Assembly (NCBI RefSeq): GCF_014836445.1
Contig: NZ_JACSQV010000005.1
Coordinates: 1 to 45,595, forward strand
DNA: 45,595 nt
Reading direction: 5' to 3'
Source: Cellulomonas avistercoris
Lineage (GTDB): Bacteria > Actinomycetota > Actinomycetes > Actinomycetales > Cellulomonadaceae
Each line of letters starts with the position of its first letter. Within the stretch, counting starts at the first letter, position 1. Positions 28,417-37,072 of the stretch are shown one piece after another. The position numbers and the translations under genes were made by a program. Below the pieces are notes generated by a model that worked only from the letters and a program-made list of their open reading frames with translations, was not told the DNA's origin and made no database searches.

Positions 28417-29661
28417 ATGGGCGTCGGGGTGCTGTGCGCCGTCCAGGGGGCGGCGGAGTCGGCGATCGTGCAGGCCGTGGAGGGCTCGGGCGGACGGCTG
28501 TCCGTCACGCGACGCTGCGCCGACCTGACCGAGCTCCTGGCGGCCGCGGAGGCCGGCCTGGGCGGTCTGGCCGTGGTGTCGGGAGACCTCGACAGGCTCG
28601 ACCGCGAGGCGGTCGCGGTCCTGCACCGGTGCGGTGTGCGCGTCGTCGGCCTGGGCGACCCGTCGCGACCGTGGCTCGCGGAGCGGCTGACCGCCCACGG
28701 TGCGGACCTGGTCGTGGACGTCGACGTCGACGGGCGCGTGCCCGACGTCGTGCGCGAGGCGCTCTCCGTGCTCGGCGGCGGGCAGGTGCCGCCGGTGGCG
28801 GCACCGCAGCCGGTGTCGCCCACGCGTCACGGGACGACCGTCGCGGTCTGGGGCGCGACCGGTGCGCCGGGGCGCACGTTCGTCGCGGTCAACCTCGCGG
28901 CCGAGCTGGCGGCGCTCGGCCGCCGGACGCTCCTCGTGGACGCGGACACCTACGGCGGGGTGGTCGCGCAGGTCCTGGGCGTGCTGGACGAGGCGCCCGG
29001 CGTGGCGGCGGCCGCGCGGGCCGCGGGCCAGGGGGCGCTGGACCTGCCGACGCTCGCACGGCTGGCGCCCGTGGTGCTGCCCGAGCTGCGTCTGCTGTCG
29101 GGGATCTCGCGCGCCGACCGCTGGCCCGAGCTGCCCGCGAGCTCGCTCGAGCTGGTCCTCTCGCAGGCGCGTGCGCTGGCGGACGTCACGGTGGTCGACA
29201 CCGGCTTCTGCCTCGAGCAGGACGAGATGCTCAGCTACGACACGCGTGCGCCGGCCCGCAACGCCGCGACGTTGACCGCCCTCGAGCAGGCCGACCTCGT
29301 GGTCGTCGTCGGCACCGCCGATCCCGTGGGCGTCCAGCGCCTCGTGCGTGCGCTGGCCGACGTGGCGGACCGTGGCCTGGCCCTGACCCGGCGCGTGGTG
29401 GTCAACCGGGTGCGGTCCACCGTGGCGGGGTCACGCCCGGGGGAGGCCGTCGCGGCCGCGCTCGCGCGGTACGCCGGTGTCGAGGACGTCCTGCTCGTGC
29501 CCGAGGACCGGTCGGCGGTGGACGCCGCGATGCTCGAGGGTCGCGCGCTGCGCGAGGTGGCGCCCGGCTCGCCCGCGCGGCGCAGCCTGGCCGCACTGGC
29601 CGCGGAGGTCGCCGCCACGGTGCGGGCCGACGCGCCGGTGGGCCGCGTACCGGTCGGCTGA
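28417..29661 (+). CDS. CpaE-like MinD/ParA-family ATPase with altered P-loop
   Basis: A 414-residue protein: an N-terminal receiver-like pseudo-domain (1-120) and a C-terminal MinD/ParA-type domain. The P-loop reads GATGAPGRT (about 146-154): the usual GKT Lys is Arg and the Gly-Lys context of deviant Walker A is lost. TLLVDADTYGG follows in the switch position, with VVNRVRSTVAG downstream. CpaE/TadZ proteins localise Flp pilus machines; this one has no pilus genes nearby. Nucleotide hydrolysis is doubtful, and it may be a positioning scaffold. ATG 28417 is one base after the SAF stop. Confidence 0.8.
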   Translation: MGVGVLCAVQGAAESAIVQAVEGSGGRLSVTRRCADLTELLAAAEAGLGGLAVVSGDLDRLDREAVAVLHRCGVRVVGLGDPSRPWLAERLTAHGADLVVDVDVDGRVPDVVREALSVLGGGQVPPVAAPQPVSPTRHGTTVAVWGATGAPGRTFVAVNLAAELAALGRRTLLVDADTYGGVVAQVLGVLDEAPGVAAAARAAGQGALDLPTLARLAPVVLPELRLLSGISRADRWPELPASSLELVLSQARALADVTVVDTGFCLEQDEMLSYDTRAPARNAATLTALEQADLVVVVGTADPVGVQRLVRALADVADRGLALTRRVVVNRVRSTVAGSRPGEAVAAALARYAGVEDVLLVPEDRSAVDAAMLEGRALREVAPGSPARRSLAALAAEVAATVRADAPVGRVPVG

Positions 29662-29675
29662 GTGCCCGGCAGCGG

Positions 29676-29681
29676 CACACT
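29676..29681 (+). promoter_or_regulatory. -10-like hexamer of the DUF6912 gene
   Basis: CACACT, then GGGCCT (6 nt), then GTG 29688. Confidence 0.45.
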
Positions 29682-29687
29682 GGGCCT

Positions 29688-30146
29688 GTGCGCGTCTACC
29701 TGCCCGTGACCCTCGCCGAGCTCCAGCACGTCTCCCCGGTGCTCCTGGCACCACGGGTCGCGCACGCCGTCACCCCGGCGCTGCGCACCCTGTGGCCCGA
29801 CGAGGACGAGGAGGGGTGGGAGTATGCCGCCCAGGCGGGTGCCGCCGACGGGTCCCTGCTGCTGCTGGCGGGCAGCCCTGACGCGCCGTCGCTGCGGGTG
29901 GTCGTCGCGGCCGACGTGCCCGAGGCCTGCGTGCGCGACCTGGAGGACCCGCCGGTGCCGTCCGCCGTGGAGGTGGTGTGCCGGGTCGAGCTCGGCCAGA
30001 TGGTCAGCGTCCACGTCGACGAGCCCGCAGCGGCCGCGGACGTCGCGGCGGCCGCCACGGGGGACGAGTTCGCGATCGAGCGCCTGGAGGACCGCGACCT
30101 GCTCTGGTACGACGTGACGGAGATCGGCCAGATCCCCGCAGGCTGA
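29688..30146 (+). CDS. DUF6912 family protein
   Basis: A 152-residue protein starting RVYLPVTLAELQHVSPVLL, with AHAVTPALRTLWPDEDEEGWEYAA (shown as position about 24-47 only in part) and the C-terminal WYDVTEIGQIP. The pattern matches the small actinobacterial DUF6912 (Rv3231c-like) family, of unknown function. It has no membrane segment or enzyme motif. GTG 29688 is 26 bp after the CpaE-like stop and carries its own leaderless signal, so it may be transcribed alone as well as with that operon. Confidence 0.78.
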   Translation: MRVYLPVTLAELQHVSPVLLAPRVAHAVTPALRTLWPDEDEEGWEYAAQAGAADGSLLLLAGSPDAPSLRVVVAADVPEACVRDLEDPPVPSAVEVVCRVELGQMVSVHVDEPAAAADVAAAATGDEFAIERLEDRDLLWYDVTEIGQIPAG

Positions 30147-30185
30147 GCCCCGCGCCGCCGCGTGACGGGCGCCACCGGGGGCCGG

Positions 30186-30215
30186 TTGGACCCTGCCCTC
30201 CCGCTCAGGTAATGT
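30186..30215 (+). promoter_or_regulatory. Promoter of tRNA-Gln
   Basis: TTGGAC (30186-30191), an 18-bp spacer and TAATGT (30210-30215), about 78 bp before the mature tRNA. It is one of the best sigma70-type promoters in the window. Confidence 0.65.
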
Positions 30216-30292
30216 TCACCGCCGGTACGGGTCCCCGAGACACGTACCGATGGTGCTGCGTACGGACCTCTTCGGGGGTCAGTCACAGCCCG

Positions 30293-30364
30293 TGGGGTAT
30301 GGTGTAATTGGCAGCACGACTGATTCTGGTTCAGTTAGTCTAGGTTCGAGTCCTGGTACCCCAG
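30293..30364 (+). tRNA. tRNA-Gln(CTG)
   Basis: A 72-nt cloverleaf: acceptor TGGGGTA/TACCCCA, discriminator G, D arm GTG-TAATTGGCAG-CAC, anticodon stem ACTGA/TCAGT with loop TTCTGGT (anticodon CTG), and T arm CAGG... TTCGAGT CCTG. CCA is not encoded. Confidence 0.95.
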
Positions 30365-30442
30365 CGTTGTCCGGCGGACGTCAGTCCGGTGGGCAGCACG
30401 GATCCCCGCCCTGGTGGCGGGCCCGCGACCGTCGAGATCGAT

Positions 30443-30471
30443 TTCGACTCACGACGGACGTCGGGTACAGT
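30443..30471 (+). promoter_or_regulatory. Promoter of tRNA-Glu
   Basis: TTCGAC (30443-30448), a 17-bp spacer and TACAGT (30466-30471), 36 bp before the tRNA, so the two tRNAs can be transcribed separately. Confidence 0.6.
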
Positions 30472-30507
30472 ATCCACTCGGCACGCGGCCCACGGGTCGT
30501 GCGCAAG

Positions 30508-30580
30508 GCCCCCGTTGTGTAGCGGCCTAGCACGCCGCCCTCTCACGGCGGTAGCGCCGGTTCGAATCCGGTCGGGGGTA
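30508..30580 (+). tRNA. tRNA-Glu(CTC)
   Basis: A 73-nt cloverleaf: acceptor GCCCCCG/CGGGGGT with a G-T end pair, discriminator A, anticodon stem CCGCC/GGCGG with loop CTCTCAC (anticodon CTC), and T loop TTCGAAT. CCA is not encoded. Confidence 0.95.
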
Positions 30581-30585
30581 CGGTC

Positions 30586-30616
30586 AAGGCCCGGTCACCA
30601 CAGGTGACCGGGCCTT
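30586..30616. terminator. Terminator after tRNA-Glu
   Basis: Perfect 14-bp arms AAGGCCCGGTCACC and GGTGACCGGGCCTT with an ACA loop, 5 bp after the tRNA. Confidence 0.85.
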
Positions 30617-30700
30617 CGTCGTCCCATGCCCAGCTCGTGACGCTCGGCTCGCCATGCTCAGGTCGGCCGAGCCGTCGGTGTGCGGCTGCGCGGCACGTCG

Positions 30701-30739
30701 GAGCCCGGGCCCCGGTGTGCTGCACCGGGGCCCGGGCTC
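30701..30739. terminator. Terminator of the IclR gene
   Basis: Perfect 17-bp arms (30701-30717, 30723-30739) around TGCTG, 10 bp beyond the minus-strand IclR stop. Confidence 0.8.
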
Positions 30740-30749
30740 GACGGTGTGC

Positions 30750-31469
30750 TCAGTCCGCGGTGCGGCGCAGGACCTCGGTGAGGCGGTTCGCGGCGGACAC
30801 CACGGCCGCGGCGTGCAGCCGGCCGGGCTGGCGCGACAGGCGCTCGAGGGGCCCGGAGACGGACACGGCCGCCACGACGCGTCCCGACGGACCGCGCACG
30901 GGCGCGGACACCGACGCGACACCGACCTCGCGCTCGGAGACGGACTGCGCCCAGCCGCGGCGACGGACGCCCGACAGGATGGTGGCGGTGAACTTGGCGC
31001 CCTGCAGCCCGCGGTGCAGCCGGTCGGGCTCCTCCCACGCCAGGAGCACCTGGGCGGCGGAGCCGGCCTGCATCGTCAGCGTGGCACCCACGGGGATGGA
31101 GTCCCGCAGCCCGATGGGCCGCTCGGCGGCCGCGACGCAGATCCGCTGGTCGCCCTGCCGGCGGTAGAGCTGGGCGCTCTCGCCGGTGTGGTCGCGCAGC
31201 AGCGTGAGCACGGGCCCGGCGGCGGCCAGCAGGCGGTCCTCGCCGGCGGCCGTCGCGAGCTCCGACAGGCGCGGCCCGAGGACGAACCTGCCCTGCAGAT
31301 CACGTGCCACCAGACGGTGGTGCTCGAGCGCGACGGCGAGGCGATGGGCCGTCGGGCGTGCAAGATGGGTGGCGGCGACGAGCTGCGCGAGGGTCGCGGG
31401 TCCGGCCTCGAGGGCGCTGAGCACCGATGCGGCCTTGTCCAGGACGCCGACTCCGCTAGAGTTGTCCAT
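30750..31469 (-). CDS. ndgR: IclR family regulator, NdgR/LtbR type
   Basis: A 239-residue IclR protein. The N-terminal winged helix (about 5-62: GVGVLDKAASVLSALEAGP, TLAQLVAATHLARPTAHRLA) is followed by an effector domain with LYRRQGDQRICVAA, GWAQSVSEREVGVASVSAPV and the C-terminal RLTEVLRRTAD. Divergence from leuCD identifies it as the NdgR (Streptomyces) / LtbR (Corynebacterium) orthologue that represses leucine biosynthesis genes. ATG 31469 has CAATAT ending 6 nt upstream, so it is predicted to be leaderless. A 21-bp inverted repeat (31482-31502) next to that promoter is the candidate operator for self- and leuCD control. Confidence 0.9.
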   Translation of the reverse strand: MDNSSGVGVLDKAASVLSALEAGPATLAQLVAATHLARPTAHRLAVALEHHRLVARDLQGRFVLGPRLSELATAAGEDRLLAAAGPVLTLLRDHTGESAQLYRRQGDQRICVAAAERPIGLRDSIPVGATLTMQAGSAAQVLLAWEEPDRLHRGLQGAKFTATILSGVRRRGWAQSVSEREVGVASVSAPVRGPSGRVVAAVSVSGPLERLSRQPGRLHAAAVVSAANRLTEVLRRTAD

Positions 31470-31475
31470 AGGTCG

Positions 31476-31481
31476 ATATTG
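31476..31481 (-). promoter_or_regulatory. -10-like hexamer of the IclR gene
   Basis: CAATAT on the minus strand, then CGACCT (6 nt), then ATG 31469. Confidence 0.5.
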
Positions 31482-31502
31482 GCGTCTCGAAGGCTGAGAT
31501 GC
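31482..31502. promoter_or_regulatory. Candidate NdgR/LtbR operator
   Basis: GCGTCTC-GAAGGCT-GAGATGC: 7-nt arms with 6 of 7 complementary, centred between the divergent IclR and leuC genes and touching the IclR -10. Size and place suit an IclR dimer. Confidence 0.5.
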
Positions 31503-31587
31503 AAGCCGGGGGACACACGTGCCTCGGCGGACAGTCATCGGCTCGGTGACCCGGGAGGCCCCCGCCCGGACGAGAGGAACGACGAAC

Positions 31588-33051
31588 ATGGCCGGCACGC
31601 TGGCGGAGAAGGTCTGGGAAGCGCACGTCGTGCGACGCGGCACGGACGGCGCACCGGACCTGCTGTACATCGACCTGCACCTGGTGCACGAGGTCACGAG
31701 CCCGCAGGCCTTCGAGGGCCTGCGCCTGGCCGGTCGCCCGGTCCGTCGCCCCGACCTCACCCTCGCCACCGAGGACCACAACACGCCGACGCTCGACATC
31801 GACCGGCCCATCGCCGACCTGACGAGCCGGACGCAGATCCAGACGCTGCGGAACAACGTCGCCGAGTTCGGCGTGCGGATCCACTCGCTGGGCGACGCCG
31901 ACCAGGGGATCGTGCACCAGGTCGGGCCGCAGCTCGGCCTGACGCAGCCGGGCCTGACGGTCGTCTGCGGCGACTCGCACACCTCGACGCACGGCGCCTT
32001 CGGCGCGCTCGCGTTCGGCATCGGCACGAGCGAGGTCGAGCACGTCCTCGCGACGCAGACGCTCCCGCTGGCGCCGTTCAAGACGATGGCGATCACCGTC
32101 AACGGCGCCCTGCCGATCGGTGCGAGCGCCAAGGACATCATCCTGGCGATCATCGCCAAGATCGGCACCGGCGGCGGTCAGGGCTACGTCCTGGAGTACC
32201 GCGGCGAGGCCATCCGCAACCTCTCGATGGAGGGGCGGATGACCATCTGCAACATGTCGATCGAGGCCGGTGCGCGTGCGGGGATGATCGCGCCGGACGA
32301 GACGACGTTCGCGTACCTCAAGGGCCGCCCGCACGCTCCCGAGGGCGCCGACTGGGACGCGGCCGTCGAGTACTGGCGCACGCTGCGCACCGACGACGAC
32401 GCGGTCTTCGACGCCGAGGTCGTGCTCGAGGCGGCCGACCTCGAGCCGTTCGTGACGTGGGGCACCAACCCCGGCCAGGGCCTGCCGCTGTCCGGCAACG
32501 TCCCCGTGCCGGAGCAGATCGCCGACGCCAACGAGCGCGTCGCGGCCGAGCGCGCGATCGAGTACATGGGCCTGGTCCCCGGCCAGCCGCTGCGCGACAT
32601 CAAGGTCGACACGGTCTTCATCGGCTCGTGCACCAACGGCCGCATCGAGGACCTGCGGGCCGTCGCCAAGCTCGTCAAGGACCGCAAGAAGGCCGACGAC
32701 GTGCGCGTCCTGGTCGTGCCCGCGTCCGCGCGGGTCCGGCTGCAGGCCGAGGCCGAGGGCCTGGACCAGATCTTCCTCGACTTCGGCGCCGAGTGGCGCA
32801 ACGCCGGCTGCTCGATGTGCCTGGGCATGAACCCCGACCAGCTCGCGCCGCAGGAGCGCTCGGCGTCGACGTCGAACCGCAACTTCGAGGGCCGGCAGGG
32901 CAAGGGCGGACGCACGCACCTCGTCTCGCCGCTGGTCGCCGCCGCCACGGCGATCCGCGGCACGCTGTCGTCGGTCGCGGACCTCGGCGCCGACGTCCCC
33001 GTCCCGGACGGCAGCCCGCTGACGCCCGACGACGCGCTGCAGACCGCCTGA
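31588..33051 (+). CDS. leuC: 3-isopropylmalate dehydratase large subunit LeuC
   Basis: A 487-residue aconitase-superfamily subunit that with LeuD isomerises 2- to 3-isopropylmalate in leucine biosynthesis. The early [52 protein letters not shown] and [13 protein letters not shown] segments supply the Fe-S ligands (C in GSCTNG and two in CSMC). Length is normal. ATG 31588 follows GAGAGGA after 10 nt in an untranslated leader that contains the candidate NdgR operator. leuD follows after 31 bp. Confidence 0.98.
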   Translation: MAGTLAEKVWEAHVVRRGTDGAPDLLYIDLHLVHEVTSPQAFEGLRLAGRPVRRPDLTLATEDHNTPTLDIDRPIADLTSRTQIQTLRNNVAEFGVRIHSLGDADQGIVHQVGPQLGLTQPGLTVVCGDSHTSTHGAFGALAFGIGTSEVEHVLATQTLPLAPFKTMAITVNGALPIGASAKDIILAIIAKIGTGGGQGYVLEYRGEAIRNLSMEGRMTICNMSIEAGARAGMIAPDETTFAYLKGRPHAPEGADWDAAVEYWRTLRTDDDAVFDAEVVLEAADLEPFVTWGTNPGQGLPLSGNVPVPEQIADANERVAAERAIEYMGLVPGQPLRDIKVDTVFIGSCTNGRIEDLRAVAKLVKDRKKADDVRVLVVPASARVRLQAEAEGLDQIFLDFGAEWRNAGCSMCLGMNPDQLAPQERSASTSNRNFEGRQGKGGRTHLVSPLVAAATAIRGTLSSVADLGADVPVPDGSPLTPDDALQTA

Positions 33052-33082
33052 CGCCCCCCGACACCCCAGGTAGGAACCCATC

Positions 33083-33751
33083 ATGGAGAAGTTCACCCAG
33101 CACACCGGGGTCGGCGTCCCGCTGCGTCGCAGCAACGTCGACACCGACCAGATCATCCCCGCCGTGTACCTCAAGCGGGTCACGCGCACGGGCTTCGAGG
33201 ACGCCCTGTTCGCCGCGTGGCGCGGCGACCCGGACTTCCTGCTCAACCAGGACGCCTACCGCTCCGGGTCGGTCCTCGTGGCCGGTCCCGACTTCGGCAC
33301 CGGCTCGTCGCGCGAGCACGCCGTGTGGGCGCTCAAGGACTACGGCTTCCGCGTCGTCATCTCGGCGCGGTTCGCCGACATCTTCCGCGGCAACTCCGGC
33401 AAGCAGGGACTCCTGGCGGCCCAGGTCGGCCAGGAGGACGTCGAGCTGCTGTGGAAGATCCTCGAGACGCGCCCCGGCACCGAGGTGACGGTCGACCTCG
33501 CGTCGCGCACCGTGACGTGCGACGACGTGGTCGTCCCGTTCCAGGTGGACGACTACACGCGCTGGCGCCTCATGGAGGGCCTCGACGACATCGGTCTGAC
33601 GCTCCAGCACGCCGACGAGATCACCGAGTTCGAGAAGCGCCGCGAGTCCTGGCGCCCCGCGACGCTGCCGGCCAAGCACCTGCCGCCCGTCGACGTGCGC
33701 CCCGCCCGTCCCGTCGTGCCGCTGGGTCTCGGCCCGACGCGCGGCGCCTGA
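33083..33751 (+). CDS. leuD: 3-isopropylmalate dehydratase small subunit LeuD
   Basis: A 222-residue swivelling-domain subunit. Typical motifs are [16 protein letters not shown] (about 14-29), [20 protein letters not shown] (about 69-88) and [18 protein letters not shown]. It pairs with LeuC. An AGGTAGGA Shine-Dalgarno lies before ATG 33083. The extra C-terminal 25 residues ([19 protein letters not shown]) are variable between species. Confidence 0.97.
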   Translation: MEKFTQHTGVGVPLRRSNVDTDQIIPAVYLKRVTRTGFEDALFAAWRGDPDFLLNQDAYRSGSVLVAGPDFGTGSSREHAVWALKDYGFRVVISARFADIFRGNSGKQGLLAAQVGQEDVELLWKILETRPGTEVTVDLASRTVTCDDVVVPFQVDDYTRWRLMEGLDDIGLTLQHADEITEFEKRRESWRPATLPAKHLPPVDVRPARPVVPLGLGPTRGA

Positions 33752-33906
33752 TCCGAGGGTCGCGCCTCTGACCTGCCGGGGCGTCCGGGGGGGGCGCACG
33801 CCACCGGCGAGCGCACGCCCGGAGCCGTTGTGAGGGTTCTGCGAGGGCTGCGCCGACGCGGCCGCAGATGACGTGCGCACACCGCGCGGTGAGGGACGAT
33901 GTGTCC

Positions 33907-35238
33907 ATGAGCGACCTGCTGTACGTCGACGGTGGCAACCCGCTTCAGGGCGAGATCACCGTCCGAGGGGCCAAGAACTTCGTCTCCAAGGCGATGGTCG
34001 CCGCACTCCTGGGCGAGACGCCCAGCGAGCTGCGCAACGTGCCCCAGATCCGCGACGTGACCGTCGTGTCCGGCCTGCTGCGCCTGCACGGCGTGAAGGT
34101 CGAGATCGACGAGGACGCCGGCACGATCAGCCTGGACCCGACCGACGTCGAGTCCGCCCACGTGGCGGACATCGACGCGCACGCCGGCTCCAGCCGCATC
34201 CCGATCCTGTTCTGCGGACCGCTGCTGCACCGCCTGGGCGAGGCGTTCATCCCCGACCTGGGCGGCTGCCGGATCGGCGACCGGCCGATCAACTTCCACC
34301 TCGACATCCTGCGCCAGTTCGGTGCCGTCGTGGACAAGACCCACAACGGCATCCACATCCGGGCGCCGCACCGCCTGCAGGGCACGAAGATCGCGCTGCC
34401 CTATCCCAGCGTCGGGGCCACCGAGCAGCTGCTGCTGACCGCCGTGCGCGCCGAGGGCATCACGGAGCTCGCGAACGCGGCGATCGAGCCCGAGATCATG
34501 GACCTCATCAACGTCCTGCAGAAGATGGGCGCGATCATCTCGGTCGACACCGACCGCGTCATCCGCATCGAGGGCGTCGACCGGCTCGTGGGCTTCCAGC
34601 ACACCGCGCTGTCGGACCGCATCGAGGCGGCGTCCTGGGCGTCCGCCGCCCTGGCGACCGGTGGTGACGTCTACGTGCGTGGCGCGACCCAGCCGGAGAT
34701 GACGACCTTCCTCAACACCTTCCGCAAGGTCGGCGGCGAGTTCACGATCGACGACGGCGGCATCCGGTTCTTCCACCCGGGCGGGGACCTGCGCTCGATC
34801 CAGCTCGAGACCGACGTGCACCCCGGGTTCATGACGGACTGGCAGCAGCCGCTCGTCGTGGCGCTCACCCAGGCGCGCGGCCTGTCGATCGTCCACGAGA
34901 CGGTGTACGAGAACCGTTTCGGGTTCGTCGACGCGCTCGTCGGCATGGGTGCCACCATCCAGGTCTACAAGGAGTGCCTGGGCGGGCGGCCGTGCCGCTT
35001 CGGACAGCGCAACTTCTACCACTCGGCCGTGATCTCGGGCCCGACGCCCCTGTCGGCGGCCGAGATCGAGGTCCCGGACCTGCGCGGCGGTTTCAGCCAC
35101 CTCATCGCGGCGCTGGCGGCCAAGGGCACGTCGGCGGTGCGCGGCATCAGCCTCATCGACCGGGGCTACGAGCGGTTCACCGACAAGCTCGAGGCGCTCG
35201 GAGCGCAGTTCAGCCGTGAGGACCACGGGCGGCGCTGA
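33907..35238 (+). CDS. murA: UDP-N-acetylglucosamine 1-carboxyvinyltransferase MurA
   Basis: A 443-residue EPSP-synthase-fold enzyme that transfers enolpyruvate to UDP-GlcNAc, the first committed step of peptidoglycan precursor synthesis. KN at 23-24 (GAKNFVSKAM) binds substrate; the active-site loop GGCRIGDRPINFH has the fosfomycin-target Cys (C121) rather than Asp, so fosfomycin sensitivity at the target is expected. Other motifs: YPSVGATEQLLLTAV, EIEVPDLRGGFSHLIAAL. GTG 33901 two codons earlier is an alternative start with better spacing to GAGGGA; ATG 33907 is kept as conventional. Confidence 0.97.
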   Translation: MSDLLYVDGGNPLQGEITVRGAKNFVSKAMVAALLGETPSELRNVPQIRDVTVVSGLLRLHGVKVEIDEDAGTISLDPTDVESAHVADIDAHAGSSRIPILFCGPLLHRLGEAFIPDLGGCRIGDRPINFHLDILRQFGAVVDKTHNGIHIRAPHRLQGTKIALPYPSVGATEQLLLTAVRAEGITELANAAIEPEIMDLINVLQKMGAIISVDTDRVIRIEGVDRLVGFQHTALSDRIEAASWASAALATGGDVYVRGATQPEMTTFLNTFRKVGGEFTIDDGGIRFFHPGGDLRSIQLETDVHPGFMTDWQQPLVVALTQARGLSIVHETVYENRFGFVDALVGMGATIQVYKECLGGRPCRFGQRNFYHSAVISGPTPLSAAEIEVPDLRGGFSHLIAALAAKGTSAVRGISLIDRGYERFTDKLEALGAQFSREDHGRR

Positions 35239-35272
35239 CGGGACGGCGGGACGCGCGCCCCGACGGCACGGC

Positions 35273-35278
35273 TACCAT
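35273..35278 (+). promoter_or_regulatory. -10 hexamer of plsC
   Basis: TACCAT, then 8 nt, then GTG 35287; leaderless. Confidence 0.55.
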
Positions 35279-35286
35279 CGGTTCCC

Positions 35287-36021
35287 GTGCCGTCGCCGTC
35301 GCGTTCCAACCTCGTCTACCGCAACGTCGCACGCATCGTGCGCACGTTCCTGTTCGCGACGACTCGCCCCGACTGGCACGGTGCCGAGCACCTGCCCGCC
35401 GAGGGCGGGTTCATCGCCGTCGCGAACCACCTCACGGAGGTGGACCCGCTGACGTTCGCGCACTACCTGTGGGACAACGGCCACGTACCCCGCGTGCTGG
35501 CCAAGTCCTCGCTCTTCGGCGTGCCCGTCGTCGGACCCGTCCTGCGGGCCACGGGCCAGATCCCGGTGCACCGCGAGACGGCCGCCGCGGGCGACTCGCT
35601 GCGGTCCGCGGTGGTCGCGGTCCAGCAGGGCGAGTGCGTCGCCGTCTTCCCCGAGGGGACCCTCACGCGTGACCCGGACCTGTGGCCCATGGCGGGGCGC
35701 ACCGGGGTGGCCCGGCTCGCGCTGACGACCCGCGCACCCGTCGTGCCCGTGGCGCAGTGGGGCATGCAGGACCTGCTCGCCCGCTACGGCAAGGTCCTCA
35801 AGCCGTTCCCCCGCAAGAAGGTCACCGTCGTCGCGGGTCCGCCGGTCGACCTGTCCGACCTCTACGACAGGCCGCACGACACCGCGACGCTGCGCGAGGC
35901 GACCGAACGGGTCATGGCGGCGATCACGGTCCTGCTCGAGCAGATCCGCGCCGAGCAGGCACCCGCCGAGCGCTACGACATGCGGCGCAGGCGTGCGACC
36001 GGCGACGGGAGCGCGGCATGA
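35287..36021 (+). CDS. plsC: 1-acyl-sn-glycerol-3-phosphate acyltransferase family protein
   Basis: A 244-residue PlsC-family acyltransferase that makes phosphatidic acid for membrane lipids. The NHLTEVDP motif gives the catalytic H48 and D53 (HX4D); block III is VFPEGTLTRDPDLWPMAGRT and block IV APVVPVAQWG. Coupling to gpsA (ATGA overlap at the end) fits a phospholipid precursor pair: gpsA supplies sn-glycerol-3-phosphate. Other PlsC-family substrates are possible, so the exact acyl acceptor is inferred. GTG 35287 is set by the -10 spacing. Confidence 0.9.
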   Translation: MPSPSRSNLVYRNVARIVRTFLFATTRPDWHGAEHLPAEGGFIAVANHLTEVDPLTFAHYLWDNGHVPRVLAKSSLFGVPVVGPVLRATGQIPVHRETAAAGDSLRSAVVAVQQGECVAVFPEGTLTRDPDLWPMAGRTGVARLALTTRAPVVPVAQWGMQDLLARYGKVLKPFPRKKVTVVAGPPVDLSDLYDRPHDTATLREATERVMAAITVLLEQIRAEQAPAERYDMRRRRATGDGSAA

Positions 36022-37037
36022 CGAGCGAGGACACGCCGCTGCGGGCGGCGGTGCTCGGGTCGGGCAGCTGGGGCACGACGTTCGCGGCCGTCCTGGCGGA
36101 CGCGGGCTGCCAGGTGACCGTCTGGGGGCGGGACGCCGCGACCGTCCAGGAGATCGCCCGCGAGGGGCGCAACACGCGCTACCTGCCGGGGATCGAGCTG
36201 CCCGCGGGCGTCACCGCGACCCTCGACGCGCGTGAGGCCGTCGCGGGGGCCGACGTGCTGGCGGTGGCGGTGCCCTCGCAGCGGGCGCGCGACGTGCTGG
36301 CCCCGCTCGCGGACGCCGTCCCCGCGCACACCGTCGTCGTGTCGCTCATGAAGGGTGTCGAGCTCGACACCGACCAGCGGATGAGCGAGGTCGTCGCCCA
36401 GAGCCTGCGCATCGACGCGAGCCGCGTCGCGGTGCTGTCCGGCCCGAACCTCGCGCGGGAGATCGCGCAGCGTCAGCCCACGGCGACCGTCGTCGCGTCG
36501 ACCAGCGACGCGACCGCCCGCCTGGTGGCCCGCGCGTGCGCGTCGTCGTACTTCCGTCCGTACACCAACCCGGACGTCGTGGGCGTCGAGCTGTGCGGTG
36601 CCGTGAAGAACGTCATCGCGCTCGCCGTGGGCATCTCCCAGGGGCGGGGGATGGGGTTCAACACCATGGCGACCGTCATCACGCGCGGCCTGGTGGAGAT
36701 CACGCGGCTCGGGCTCGCGCTCGGTGCCGACGCGGACACGTTCCCGGGCCTGGCCGGCATGGGCGACCTCATGGCGACGTGCGCGTCGCCGGACTCGCGC
36801 AACCACACCCTCGGCGTGCACATCGGGCGCGGCATGAGCCTCGACGAGGCGATCGTCGCGACGGGCGGCACCGCCGAGGGCGTCAAGTCCTCCCGGTCGG
36901 TGCTGGCGCTGGCGACGTCGCTGGGGGTGGACATGCCCATCACCTCGGCGGTCGTGCAGGTGCTGCACGAGGACCTCCCGGTCGAGCACCTGGCCGGGCT
37001 CCTCCTGGCGCGGCCCCACAAGGCCGAGGGCGTCTGA
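36018..37037 (+). CDS. gpsA: NAD(P)H-dependent glycerol-3-phosphate dehydrogenase
   Basis: A 339-residue Rossmann enzyme reducing dihydroxyacetone phosphate to sn-glycerol-3-phosphate. The dinucleotide loop GSGSWG lies at 14-19; MKGVE, SGPNLAREIAQ, the catalytic Lys in GAVKNVIALAVG, and GMGDLMATC with SRNHTLG are all present. ATG 36018 overlaps the plsC stop in ATGA. Normal length and complete. Confidence 0.97.
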   Translation: MTSEDTPLRAAVLGSGSWGTTFAAVLADAGCQVTVWGRDAATVQEIAREGRNTRYLPGIELPAGVTATLDAREAVAGADVLAVAVPSQRARDVLAPLADAVPAHTVVVSLMKGVELDTDQRMSEVVAQSLRIDASRVAVLSGPNLAREIAQRQPTATVVASTSDATARLVARACASSYFRPYTNPDVVGVELCGAVKNVIALAVGISQGRGMGFNTMATVITRGLVEITRLGLALGADADTFPGLAGMGDLMATCASPDSRNHTLGVHIGRGMSLDEAIVATGGTAEGVKSSRSVLALATSLGVDMPITSAVVQVLHEDLPVEHLAGLLLARPHKAEGV

Positions 37038-37072
37038 CCCGAGGCGTCGTGGGCCGGCGCCCTGGCGTCCGC

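Noticed and set aside
30654..33488. A 944-codon plus-strand frame through the IclR gene and leuCD
   Set aside because: It runs out of phase with leuC and antisense to the regulator, with Arg/Pro/Gly-rich product; the conserved frames explain the region.
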